Positions 1-6,213 of a stretch of DNA of 9,767 bases are shown one piece after another. This DNA is from an uncultured Methylococcaceae bacterium. GTDB lineage: Bacteria > Pseudomonadota > Gammaproteobacteria > Methylococcales > Methylomonadaceae. The stretch lies in the NCBI GenBank assembly GCA_903839795.1, contig CAIMDR010000371.1, positions 1 through 9,767 on the forward strand, read 5' to 3'. Position 1 is the first letter of the stretch. Each line of letters begins with the position of its first letter. The translations under genes were made by a program, and so were the position numbers. A model generated the notes under the pieces. It saw only the letters and a program-made list of their open reading frames with translations. It had not been told where the DNA came from and searched no databases.

Positions 1-659
1 AACGAATCATCAAGCACCCGACCACCAAACCCTATAATTCGAGCTCGCTTGTCGCGAATGGGGAACATGATCCTGCCACGAAAACGATCATAAACCTGAC
101 CATCATCCTTGATAACCACTAAACCGGCATCTATTAACAGCTTTTGGCTAAATTTTTCCGCCAAAGCACTCCATTTATCGGGCGCGTAGCCCAGCATAAA
201 ATCACGAGCAACCGCAGCCTTAACACCCCTGACCTTAAGATAATCAACTGCTTTAGGATTGACTCGTAACTGCTCTATATAAAAAGCAGCCACCCGCTCC
301 ATCAGACTATAAAGACTACTTAAATCCTCTTTTTTAGACGCTGACCGATGAGCAACCGACTCCCTGGGCACATCAACACCAACAAAAGTAGCCAGATCTT
401 CAACAGCTTCAATAAAATCAAGGTGACTAAAATCCATCAGAAAACTGATGGCATTGCCACTCGCACCGCAACCAAAGCAATGAAAAAACTGTTTATTACG
501 GTTTACCGAAAAACTGGGGCTTTTTTCAGTATGAAAGGGGCAGCGGGCGACATAATTTGCGCCCGTTTTTTTTAGAGGAACGTGCGAATCGATTAAATCA
601 ACGATATCAACCCGCACCAAAAGCTCATCAATAAACTCGCGAGGAATTCTACCGGACAT
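1..659 (-). CDS. dnaG: DNA primase DnaG, N-terminal part (runs off the left edge)
   Basis: Synthesises RNA primers at the replication fork, recruited by the DnaB helicase. The minus-strand frame opens with ATG at 659 (MSGRIPREFIDELL) and stays open for 219 codons to the window edge, so only about the first third of a protein usually near 600 residues is present. The CHC2 zinc-binding domain is visible, with ligands C40, H43, C61 and C64 (CPFHTEK ... HCFGCG). The start of the RNA polymerase core follows, with the conserved RFRGRIMFPI stretch and IGFGGR. The start is 21 bases after the yqeY stop, so it is surely co-transcribed in the rpsU-yqeY-dnaG operon, normally followed by rpoD, which would lie outside the window. 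The ribosome binding site is weak (CGGGT, 5 bases before ATG), which agrees with the low primase level expected from this operon. Identification is firm. Confidence 0.97.
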   Translation of the reverse strand, partial: MSGRIPREFIDELLVRVDIVDLIDSHVPLKKTGANYVARCPFHTEKSPSFSVNRNKQFFHCFGCGASGNAISFLMDFSHLDFIEAVEDLATFVGVDVPRESVAHRSASKKEDLSSLYSLMERVAAFYIEQLRVNPKAVDYLKVRGVKAAVARDFMLGYAPDKWSALAEKFSQKLLIDAGLVVIKDDGQVYDRFRGRIMFPIRDKRARIIGFGGRVLDDS

Positions 660-680
660 TTTTACCCGGACCCCATAAAA

Positions 681-1130
681 TTATCCAGCTAATGCAGCCT
701 TAATTTTAGTACTGACGATAGACATATCAGCGCGACCCTGCATTTTAGCCTTCAATAAAGCCATCACCTTACCCATGTCTTTAACAGATTCTGCACCCGA
801 CTCAAGGACGGCATCACTGACCATAGCATCGACTTCTTCCTCGCTAAGTGCTTGCGGCAGAAAATCCTGAATTACCAGAATTTCAGCCTCTTCAATCACC
901 ACCAAATCTTGTCGCCCGGCATCACCATACTGCCTGATAGACTCACGGCGTTGCTTAAGCATCTTGTCAAGCACCAAAATAACCCGGTCATTATCGAGCT
1001 GAATTCTCTCATCAACTTCAACCTGCTTAATGGCAGCCAAAATTAAACGAATCACACCCAACCGTGCCTTAGCCCCTCCTTTCATGGAGGCTTTCATATC
1101 TTCCTTGATACGATCTGTTAACAAATCCAT
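681..1130 (-). CDS. yqeY: GatB/YqeY domain protein
   Basis: Small helical protein of 149 residues, related to the C-terminal tRNA-binding domain of the GatB amidotransferase subunit. Its exact role is not established. Family signatures are visible: QRRESI near residue 61, AGRQDL, the acidic EEAEI followed by IQDFLPQALSEEE, then the C-terminal MGKVMALLKAKMQGRADMS. The usual length is about 148, so the protein is complete. I chose ATG at 1130. An in-frame GTG lies directly upstream at 1133 and would add one residue, but AGG (GTTAATGTG spacing) sits 8 bases before the ATG. It begins 15 bases after the rpsU stop and ends 21 bases before dnaG. The rpsU-yqeY-dnaG order is common in gammaproteobacteria such as Pseudomonas. 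Confidence 0.93.
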   Translation of the reverse strand: MDLLTDRIKEDMKASMKGGAKARLGVIRLILAAIKQVEVDERIQLDNDRVILVLDKMLKQRRESIRQYGDAGRQDLVVIEEAEILVIQDFLPQALSEEEVDAMVSDAVLESGAESVKDMGKVMALLKAKMQGRADMSIVSTKIKAALAG

Positions 1131-1145
1131 CACATTAACCTGATG

Positions 1146-1379
1146 TTAAAGTACTGGACGTCCGCGACGTAAATTTTTCAATGCATAACGCTCACGAGCC
1201 AATTTCTTCAAATGACGCTTAACGGCAGCCGCACCTTTACGCTTACGCTCCGCGGTTGGTTTTTCATAAAACTCACGACGACGCACTTCTGCCAATACAC
1301 CGGCTTTTTCACAGGCGCGTTTAAAGCGACGGATTGCAATATCAAAAGGTTCGTTTTCTTTAATTTTCACTGACGGCAT
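1146..1379 (-). CDS. rpsU: 30S ribosomal protein bS21
   Basis: Small basic protein of the 30S platform, needed for initiation on natural mRNAs. The core is unmistakable: [20 protein letters not shown] near the N-terminus, then [19 protein letters not shown] and [14 protein letters not shown]. At 77 residues it is about six longer than the 71-residue E. coli protein. The extra length is at the C-terminus, where [12 protein letters not shown] replaces the short RRTRLY-like end. The start ATG at 1379 has a GGA Shine-Dalgarno core 8 bases upstream. It is the first gene of the operon with yqeY and dnaG, has its own sigma-70 promoter (see 1452-1479), and is divergent from tsaD. Confidence 0.97.
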   Translation of the reverse strand: MPSVKIKENEPFDIAIRRFKRACEKAGVLAEVRRREFYEKPTAERKRKGAAAVKRHLKKLARERYALKNLRRGRPVL

Positions 1380-1451
1380 TATATGATTCCAATTATGTTA
1401 ATATTGTGAGTATGAGGACATTTAAAATCCACTGAACAAACAGAACCCTTA

Positions 1452-1479
1452 ATTATACATTCACTTTTAAAATTTTCAA
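1452..1479 (-). promoter_or_regulatory. Sigma-70 promoter of the rpsU-yqeY-dnaG operon
   Basis: On the minus strand the -35 box is TTGAAA (1474-1479) and the -10 box is a perfect TATAAT (1452-1457), with a 16-base spacer. Transcription would begin near 1445, giving an rpsU leader of about 65 bases. The boxes lie inside the 107-base gap shared with divergent tsaD, so tsaD initiation must overlap the same region. Confidence 0.75.
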
Positions 1480-1486
1480 AAACTCA

Positions 1487-2503
1487 ATGTACGTTTTAGG
1501 CATAGAAACCTCCTGCGATGAAACCGGTGTAGCAATTTATCACGCCAAACAAGGCTTGATAAACCACATATTACATAGTCAAGTCGAGATGCACAGCGAA
1601 TATGGCGGCGTAGTTCCTGAGTTGGCATCACGCGACCACATCCGTAAATTAGTTCCACTCATCAAGCAATCCTTGCAAGAAAGTGGGCTAAGCAGCACTG
1701 ACATTAACGGCGTTGCCTACACGGCCGGGCCTGGACTAATGGGCGCACTATTAGTCGGTGCTGCTACCGCCAGAAGCTTGGCATGGGCTTGGGAGATTCC
1801 TGCCGTTGCCGTGCATCACATGGAAGGACACTTGCTTGCGCCTATGCTGGAAGAAAATCCGCCGGCATTTCCTTTTGTGGCTTTATTAATTTCCGGTGGC
1901 CATACCCTACTGGTTAAAGTCGAAGGCATCGGCCATTATCAACTATTAGGCGAATCTCTTGATGATGCGGCGGGCGAGGCTTTTGATAAAACGGCAAAAA
2001 TGCTGGGACTCGGCTACCCCGGCGGCCCTAAACTATCTGCACTTGCTGAACAAGGCACTCCACAGATTAAATTTCCCCGACCCATGACCGACCGACCCGG
2101 ATTAGACTTTAGCTTTAGCGGTTTAAAAACCTTTACACTAAATACCTTTAACGCTTTTGAACTTGACCCGAACAAGACCGAACAAAACAAAGCCAACATT
2201 GCCGCCGGCTTCCAGCAAGCGGTTGCCGAAACACTCAGCATTAAATGTAAACGTGCCCTACAACAAACCGGCCTAAAAAGACTCGTAGTTGCTGGCGGCG
2301 TCAGCGCCAATCAACAAATCCGCACCTCCTTAACTGAAATGACCGCCAAAGAACAAGCGCAAATCTATTTTCCCAGACTGGAATTTTGTACCGATAACGG
2401 CGCCATGATTGCTTACGCAGGCTGCCAGCGCTTAATGGCCGGCCAACAACAAGGCTTGGAGATTTTTGCCCGCCCACGCTGGCCGATCAGTGAGTTGTAT
2501 TGA
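1487..2503 (+). CDS. tsaD: tRNA N6-adenosine threonylcarbamoyltransferase TsaD
   Basis: Transfers the threonylcarbamoyl group from TsaC-made threonylcarbamoyl-AMP to A37 of ANN-decoding tRNAs, working with TsaB and TsaE in the cytoplasm. The 338-residue length matches the family. Seen in order: the ASKHA phosphate-1 motif [16 protein letters not shown] at residues 3-18, [12 protein letters not shown] near 40-51, the metal ligands H111 and H115 in [13 protein letters not shown] near 133-140, [16 protein letters not shown], the nucleotide-binding VAGGVSAN near 268-275, and the last metal ligand D303 in [10 protein letters not shown]. The start is fixed by the family N-terminus. No Shine-Dalgarno sequence precedes it; the stretch just upstream is nearly pure A/T. 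It is divergent from rpsU, a common gammaproteobacterial arrangement. Confidence 0.97.
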   Translation: MYVLGIETSCDETGVAIYHAKQGLINHILHSQVEMHSEYGGVVPELASRDHIRKLVPLIKQSLQESGLSSTDINGVAYTAGPGLMGALLVGAATARSLAWAWEIPAVAVHHMEGHLLAPMLEENPPAFPFVALLISGGHTLLVKVEGIGHYQLLGESLDDAAGEAFDKTAKMLGLGYPGGPKLSALAEQGTPQIKFPRPMTDRPGLDFSFSGLKTFTLNTFNAFELDPNKTEQNKANIAAGFQQAVAETLSIKCKRALQQTGLKRLVVAGGVSANQQIRTSLTEMTAKEQAQIYFPRLEFCTDNGAMIAYAGCQRLMAGQQQGLEIFARPRWPISELY

Positions 2504-2510
2504 AACGACA

Positions 2511-2582
2511 GGTTAAAGGTGCAAGGCTAAGGGCTAAAGGTGGAAAAATAGCACCTTTCACATTTATATTTCGCCTTTAACC
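2511..2582. repeat. Nested inverted repeat between tsaD and plsY, possible bidirectional terminator
   Basis: The outer arms are GGTTAAAGG (2511-2519) and CCTTTAACC (2574-2582), a perfect 9-base match. Inside is a second perfect hairpin, AAAGGTG (2536-2542) with CACCTTT (2552-2558) and a 9-base loop. The left half also repeats a GGYTAAAGG-like unit in direct orientation. It lies between two convergent genes, so transcription termination is a natural role, but no clear T-tract follows either stem. A small intergenic repeat of the host genome is the alternative. Confidence 0.5.
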
Positions 2583-2596
2583 TTTCCCCTAAAAAA

Positions 2597-3166
2597 TCAT
2601 TCCTCGCCATTCAACAAACGCTGAATATTACTTTTATGTCGCCAGAGCAAAAAGACCATCATAATCGTTGCCGCACCCACGATGTTAATGTCACCCACCA
2701 TAAACCAGGCATAAACCGGCGATAAAATAGAGGCACACAACGCGGATAAAGAGGAAATTTTACCGACCTTGTAAATCAGCAACCAAGTGCCTATAAAAGC
2801 AAAGCCAAGCAACCAGGAAAAGCCTAGCAAAACACCAATGGATGTTGCTACGCCCTTTCCCCCTTTAAACCTAAAAAACACCGGATAAAGATGCCCCATA
2901 AAAGCCGCCAAGCCAATGACTGCCAATAACTCAAAAGACATTCCTAAAAAATTAGCCAGGTAAACAGGCAGCAAGCCCTTAAGCAAATCACCTAATAAAG
3001 TAATCGCTGCCGCCTTTTTTCCTCCAAAACGCATAACATTAGTTGCACCCGGATTCCCTGAGCCTTGTTCGCGGGGATCTGGCAAACCCATCAGACGGCA
3101 AATAATAATTGCACTGGAAATAGAGCCTATAAGATAGGCAAGCGGAACAAACAACCATTCAATCAT
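2597..3166 (-). CDS. plsY: Acyl-phosphate:glycerol-3-phosphate acyltransferase PlsY
   Basis: Integral inner-membrane enzyme that moves an acyl group from acyl-phosphate (made by PlsX) to glycerol-3-phosphate, giving lysophosphatidate for phospholipid synthesis. All three family motifs are present: [12 protein letters not shown] near residues 36-47, [18 protein letters not shown] near 91-108, and the C-terminal region with [15 protein letters not shown]. The hydrophobic segments fit five transmembrane helices, starting with [20 protein letters not shown]. The 189-residue length is normal. ATG at 3166 is preceded by a strong Shine-Dalgarno sequence (GAGGAAAGAG). It is divergent from folB, an arrangement often seen near tsaD in gammaproteobacteria. 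Confidence 0.96.
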   Translation of the reverse strand: MIEWLFVPLAYLIGSISSAIIICRLMGLPDPREQGSGNPGATNVMRFGGKKAAAITLLGDLLKGLLPVYLANFLGMSFELLAVIGLAAFMGHLYPVFFRFKGGKGVATSIGVLLGFSWLLGFAFIGTWLLIYKVGKISSLSALCASILSPVYAWFMVGDINIVGAATIMMVFLLWRHKSNIQRLLNGEE

Positions 3167-3210
3167 GTAACTCTTTCCTCATACAGAACTTGTAAGCGGG
3201 GTTCATTTAC

Positions 3211-3240
3211 TTGATACTTACCGCTTTATTAAAATATACA
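3211..3240 (+). promoter_or_regulatory. Candidate promoter of folB-folK
   Basis: A TTGATA box (3211-3216) and a TATACA box (3235-3240) are separated by 18 bases. Transcription would start near 3247, leaving a very short leader of about 12 bases that still holds the GGA ribosome site before folB at 3259. The -10 box is only a partial match, so this is tentative. Confidence 0.4.
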
Positions 3241-3258
3241 TCATAACCGGAAATAACT

Positions 3259-3612
3259 ATGGACATCATCTTTTTAGGCGGGCTTCAAATTGAAACAATC
3301 ATCGGCATCTATGATTGGGAAAGAGAAACCAAACAAACCGTTGTACTTGATATTGAGATGGCTTTTGACATAAACAAAGCCGCAGAAACCGATGACATTC
3401 AATATGCGCTTGATTACAAAACCGTTTCCAAACGCATTATCTCTTTTGTCGAAGCCAGCCAGTTTTTTCTTGTTGAAAAATTAATCTCTGAAATAGCCGG
3501 TATTATTCGCACAGAATTTAATGTAACCTGGGTAAAAATAACCCTGAATAAAAAAGGCGTAATTCGTGGCGCCAGTGATGTCGGCATCATCATAGAACGA
3601 GGTGAAAAATAA
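3259..3612 (+). CDS. folB: Dihydroneopterin aldolase
   Basis: Cleaves 7,8-dihydroneopterin to 6-hydroxymethyl-7,8-dihydropterin and glycolaldehyde, a middle step of folate synthesis; many members also epimerise to dihydromonapterin. The 117-residue protein is full length. Family landmarks: IETIIGIYDWERETKQ near residues 11-26 with the conserved Glu, ALDYKTVS near 50-57, FFLVEKLISEIA near 69-80, and the C-terminal substrate lysine in TLNKKGVIRGASDVGIIIER (K98 or K99). Most homologues read SKPGA at this lysine site, and here it is NKKG, a mild departure. ATG at 3259 follows CCGGA at good spacing. folK starts 3 bases after the stop, so the two are one transcript. Confidence 0.95.
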   Translation: MDIIFLGGLQIETIIGIYDWERETKQTVVLDIEMAFDINKAAETDDIQYALDYKTVSKRIISFVEASQFFLVEKLISEIAGIIRTEFNVTWVKITLNKKGVIRGASDVGIIIERGEK

Positions 3613-3615
3613 ACC

Positions 3616-4110
3616 ATGCCCAACGGTTACATAAGCATAGGCAGCAATATCAACAAGGATAATCATATACCTGCCAGCCTACAAGCGCTTGAACATCATT
3701 TTGGCCAATTGACTATCTCAAGCATTTACGAATCAGATGCCGTCGGCTTTATAGGGGATACTTTTTACAATCTTGTCGTTGGTTTTAAGTCAGAAAAAGA
3801 CGTATACGAAGTCGCCCACCTGCTACGCCAAATTGAACTGGACAATGGTCGCACGCGCAACAGCCAGAAATTCTCGGCCCGCACCCTTGACCTTGACCTT
3901 ATTCTTTATGACGGTCTGATACTTAATGAGGGACGGCTACAGATACCGCGCGATGAAATTGAACGCTATGCTTTTGTGCTTGAACCTTTAGCAGAAATTG
4001 CCCCAACTTTAAAACACCCGGTGAGCCAAGTGTGTTACGCGGAACTCTGGGAAAAATTCGACAAAACCAATCTCAAACAAAAACTGATTACGCCGACCTG
4101 GACTCATTAA
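3616..4110 (+). CDS. folK: 2-amino-4-hydroxy-6-hydroxymethyldihydropteridine pyrophosphokinase (HPPK)
   Basis: Transfers pyrophosphate from ATP to 6-hydroxymethyl-7,8-dihydropterin, the product of FolB encoded just upstream, activating it for dihydropteroate synthase. The 164-residue protein has the HPPK plan: N-terminal YISIGSNI, SSIYESDAVGF, then DTFYNLVV, the long helix with LLRQIELDNGR, and the diagnostic RTLDLDLILYDG at 89-100, in which D92 and D94 coordinate the magnesium ions. It closes with IPRDEIERYAFVLEPLAEIAP. The start lies 3 bases after the folB stop, and GAGGTG (3599-3604) inside the end of folB serves as its ribosome site, so translation is probably coupled. A hairpin terminator follows 8 bases after the stop. 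Confidence 0.94.
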   Translation: MPNGYISIGSNINKDNHIPASLQALEHHFGQLTISSIYESDAVGFIGDTFYNLVVGFKSEKDVYEVAHLLRQIELDNGRTRNSQKFSARTLDLDLILYDGLILNEGRLQIPRDEIERYAFVLEPLAEIAPTLKHPVSQVCYAELWEKFDKTNLKQKLITPTWTH

Positions 4111-4118
4111 CCAAAGCC

Positions 4119-4140
4119 AAGACGCGATTTATCGCGTCTT
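4119..4140. terminator. Bidirectional hairpin terminator between folK and the pteridine-type reductase
   Basis: A perfect 10-base stem, AAGACGCGAT (4119-4128) with ATCGCGTCTT (4131-4140), sits between two convergent genes. The GC-rich core and A/T-rich ends on both sides suit rho-independent termination in either direction, although the T-tracts are short. It occupies most of the 34-base gap. Confidence 0.75.
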
Positions 4141-4144
4141 AACC

Positions 4145-4876
4145 TTAACAAAACAAAGTACGCCCGCCATCAACAGTCAGTATTTGTCCGGTCATATAAT
4201 CAGCATCCTTAATTAAAAACCAAACCGCCTTGGCAATATCAGCCGGTTCACCACACCGCCCCAAAGCCACACGTTGCAAAATCTCCTGCTTTCCCTGTGC
4301 AGACATGTCATTATCCGGCCAAAGTATAGCCCCCGGTGCTACTGCGTTCACACGAATTTTCGACCCAAACTCCTTAGCCAGGATTTTAGTCATAGCCACC
4401 AATCCTGCCTTGGCAATACTGTAAACCGGATATCCCTTCAAGCCGCGTTCGGCGTGAATATCAGCAATATTAACAATACACCCCTTATTTTTCGCTAACG
4501 TTTTTGACAATGCTTTTGCCAAAAAAAAGGGCGCTTTTAAATTACAGCCGATTAACTCATCCCACTGCTGCTCAGTGACAGCCGCCATTGCCGTTGGATA
4601 AAAAGATGACGCGTTATTAACCAACACATCTATTCCGCCCCAAGCCATACAAGCCTCACTGACCAGTGCGTCCAGCTCATCGCTATTGAGTAAATCGGCC
4701 TGCATCATGTAAGCCGAATCAGGGCGCAGTTGATTTAATTCATAACAAAGCGCCAAAGCGGCTTCTTTTGACGACCGGTAATGCAAAAACACATTACAGC
4801 CTTCACTGTGTAATAATCGCGCACAAGCTGCACCTATGCGCTTGACTGCTCCGGTAATCAATACATTTTTTGGCAT
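4145..4876 (-). CDS. Short-chain dehydrogenase, probable pteridine reductase (FolM/PTR1-like)
   Basis: A complete 243-residue NAD(P)H-dependent SDR. The cofactor site is TGAVKRIG (residues 8-15), in which the Arg at 13 is typical of pteridine reductases and of NADPH use, followed by LHYRSS. NNASSFYPT (87-95) is also characteristic of that subgroup. The active site reads NIADIHAERG ... Y152xxxK156, with Asp139 where ordinary SDRs have the catalytic Ser, as in PTR1 enzymes. The C-terminal VDGG is standard. E. coli FolM reduces dihydromonapterin to tetrahydromonapterin, and a similar role fits the location beside folB-folK. ATG at 4876 is preceded by a strong AGGAG. It is convergent with folK. 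The exact substrate (dihydrofolate, monapterin or another pterin) cannot be read from the sequence. Confidence 0.85.
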   Translation of the reverse strand: MPKNVLITGAVKRIGAACARLLHSEGCNVFLHYRSSKEAALALCYELNQLRPDSAYMMQADLLNSDELDALVSEACMAWGGIDVLVNNASSFYPTAMAAVTEQQWDELIGCNLKAPFFLAKALSKTLAKNKGCIVNIADIHAERGLKGYPVYSIAKAGLVAMTKILAKEFGSKIRVNAVAPGAILWPDNDMSAQGKQEILQRVALGRCGEPADIAKAVWFLIKDADYMTGQILTVDGGRTLFC

Positions 4877-5005
4877 AACAACGTCTCCTGATTCTAAAAA
4901 ATCACGCCTTATAGTTCCAGTGCAATCTCGCTATGTACTGACCATTAATAAAAAAACATCGATTTTAAACAGCTCCTTAATTTTACAGGAAAATCAGTTA
5001 AATCG

Positions 5006-5041
5006 GCACGATAATACAAAAATTGTAGCACGATAATACAA
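5006..5041. repeat. Two 14-bp direct repeats with 22-bp period
   Basis: GCACGATAATACAA occurs at 5006-5019 and again, identically, at 5028-5041. The period of 22 bases is close to two turns of the helix, so both copies would face the same side of the DNA, as expected for a pair of regulator sites. A promoter element is the alternative, since each copy contains GATAAT. Confidence 0.7.
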
Positions 5042-5118
5042 GCATCGACAGCTATCAAAACAGCCCAAACTTTTTTTTCAGAACCTTCTATGGCTCATAC
5101 ATCTAACGTAAATTCGCT

Positions 5119-5124
5119 TATAAT
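5119..5124 (+). promoter_or_regulatory. Candidate -10 box for the DUF502-lipoprotein genes
   Basis: A perfect TATAAT lies about 110 bases before the DUF502 start. No good -35 box is present at 16-18 bases (best is TCATAC), so an activator may be needed or the box may be fortuitous. Confidence 0.35.
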
Positions 5125-5138
5125 GACGTGCACCTTTT

Positions 5139-5153
5139 CTTCCAGTCTGGAAG
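5139..5153. promoter_or_regulatory. Perfect 15-bp palindrome, possible operator
   Basis: CTTCCAG and CTGGAAG are separated by one base. The site begins about 8 bases downstream of the start point predicted from the TATAAT box at 5119-5124, a position typical of a repressor operator. As a one-base loop is too tight for a good RNA hairpin, a protein site is more likely. Confidence 0.4.
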
Positions 5154-5235
5154 TTAGTATTTTACCGACTGAAGAAATATTAAATCGTTATCAGTTATTT
5201 TGATGATTAAGTCGTTATAAACCATGGAGAAAAAA

Positions 5236-5829
5236 ATGAACGAGTTTACTAAAAAGCTATTAAATTATTTCCTGATCGGCGTCTTTGCGGTTATTCCTAT
5301 TGTTATAGTCTTGCAAATTATTATTTTTGTAAAAGGACTGGTTTCCAATTTATTTAACGTTGTTTACGATTTTTCCGATAACTACCTGTATACCGCTCTG
5401 GTTTTCGCAGTCAGCTTTATCTTATTAGTATCTATAGGTAGCACCATTGTCAAAAAAGGTCGCTCCTGGGTTATTGGCATCTTTGATTTTATTATAGATA
5501 GAATTCCTTTTTTGAACACTATTTACCGCGTGCTTAAAAAAGTTATCAACATGTTTTCCTCACATGAACAAACCATGACCAAGGAAGTTGTTTATGTTGA
5601 ATATCCCAAAGAAGGTATTTGGGTGCCGGCTTATGTGACCAACAAATACGATGATAAATATATACTGTTTATCCCCACATCACCCAACCCAACCTCCGGC
5701 TTTACTGTGATTGTCGACAAGTCAAAGTTAATAAAATCAGCTATGAATATAGAAGAAGCCACCAGCTTTATTGTCAGTGTGGGCGTTGATTACAACAAAG
5801 CATCAGAAGCCAATAATTTACCCCGATAA
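5236..5829 (+). CDS. DUF502 family membrane protein
   Basis: A 197-residue member of the DUF502 family, whose bacterial function is unknown; plant relatives (COV proteins) act in membrane trafficking and vascular patterning. Two hydrophobic segments are clear: residues about 5-31 (LLNYFLIGVFAVIPIVIVLQ) and 50-71 (YTALVFAVSFILLVSIGSTI). A conserved region with RIPFLNTIYRVLKKVINMF follows, then a soluble C-terminal domain with VEYPKEGIWVPAYVT and the hallmark PTSPNPTSGFTVIV. I chose ATG at 5236 because GGAG lies 6 bases before it. ATG at 5224 would add four residues (MEKK) but has no ribosome site. A small lipoprotein gene follows 44 bases downstream and is likely co-transcribed. Confidence 0.9.
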   Translation: MNEFTKKLLNYFLIGVFAVIPIVIVLQIIIFVKGLVSNLFNVVYDFSDNYLYTALVFAVSFILLVSIGSTIVKKGRSWVIGIFDFIIDRIPFLNTIYRVLKKVINMFSSHEQTMTKEVVYVEYPKEGIWVPAYVTNKYDDKYILFIPTSPNPTSGFTVIVDKSKLIKSAMNIEEATSFIVSVGVDYNKASEANNLPR

Positions 5830-5873
5830 TGACTGTTTAGCATAAGTGAGCCATCACAAAATAGGCAGAACCC

Positions 5874-6092
5874 ATGAAATCCATTCTAAAATTGACGACA
5901 ATACTACTGCTGTTTACTTCAATCACAGGCTGTGAAGAAAAAGACCAACAAGCCAAGAAACCTGAGTCAGCGGTATTTAAAACCCAACTTGAAGCCTTGG
6001 AAAAAGCCAAACAAGTCGAACAAATACTTCAGGATGAAGCCTCGCAACAACGAAAAATGATAGATGAAAGCACCGATAACCAAAAACAATAA
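5874..6092 (+). CDS. Small coiled-coil lipoprotein, function unknown
   Basis: A 72-residue precursor with a short lysine-containing N-terminus, a hydrophobic stretch (LTTILLLFTSIT) and a lipobox ITGC with the acylated cysteine at residue 20. The following residues are EE, so no Asp at +2, which in enterobacteria would favour sorting to the outer membrane. The remaining ~50 residues are highly charged, rich in Glu, Gln and Lys and lacking aromatic residues apart from one Phe; they look like a single amphipathic helix or coiled coil. AGG lies 8 bases before the ATG. It sits 44 bases after the DUF502 gene and probably shares its transcript. I do not recognise a named family. Confidence 0.75.
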   Translation: MKSILKLTTILLLFTSITGCEEKDQQAKKPESAVFKTQLEALEKAKQVEQILQDEASQQRKMIDESTDNQKQ

Positions 6093-6134
6093 TGCATTGA
6101 ACTATCATTAAAACAAGACAGAAAAAGCTTTTCA

Positions 6135-6173
6135 CCACGAAGACACGAAGACATAAACCTCGTATCTTCGTGG
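6135..6173. repeat. CCACGAAGA inverted repeat, likely terminator or dispersed repeat
   Basis: Perfect 9-base arms, CCACGAAGA (6135-6143) and TCTTCGTGG (6165-6173), enclose a 21-base loop that carries a further CACGAAGA copy. TTCACCACGAAGACACGAAG-type runs recur between genes in many environmental proteobacterial genomes. Here it lies between the convergent lipoprotein and fbp genes, where it may also end transcription. Confidence 0.6.
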
Positions 6174-6213
6174 CATTACTTCCGCCAATAGCTATCATCG
6201 CCTACAATCAATA

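Larger units (their letters stand above)
4877..5235. other. Divergent intergenic region with phased repeats and a palindrome
   Basis: About 360 bases separate the reductase gene (minus) from the DUF502 gene (plus). I see no coding frame with a ribosome site here. The region holds two copies of a 14-base direct repeat (5006-5041), a TATAAT box (5119-5124), a 15-base palindrome (5139-5153) and a poly-T/A stretch near 5070-5080. It probably carries promoters for both flanking genes. Confidence 0.6.

Noticed and set aside
348..575. 75-codon plus-strand frame
   Set aside because: It lies antisense inside the zinc-finger region of dnaG and shows no protein features of its own.
2014..2310. 98-codon minus-strand frame
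   Set aside because: Entirely antisense to conserved tsaD coding sequence.
4145..4876. Calling the SDR FabG (3-oxoacyl-ACP reductase)
   Set aside because: The catalytic Ser is replaced by Asp and the TGxxxRIG and NNASSFYPT features point to pteridine reductases; the setting beside folB-folK agrees.
5006..5041. CRISPR-like pair of repeats
   Set aside because: Only two 14-base copies with an 8-base gap; far too short for repeat and spacer units, and no cas genes are near.
5070..5080. Poly-T/A tract as an intrinsic terminator
   Set aside because: No stem precedes it on either strand, and it lies between divergent genes.
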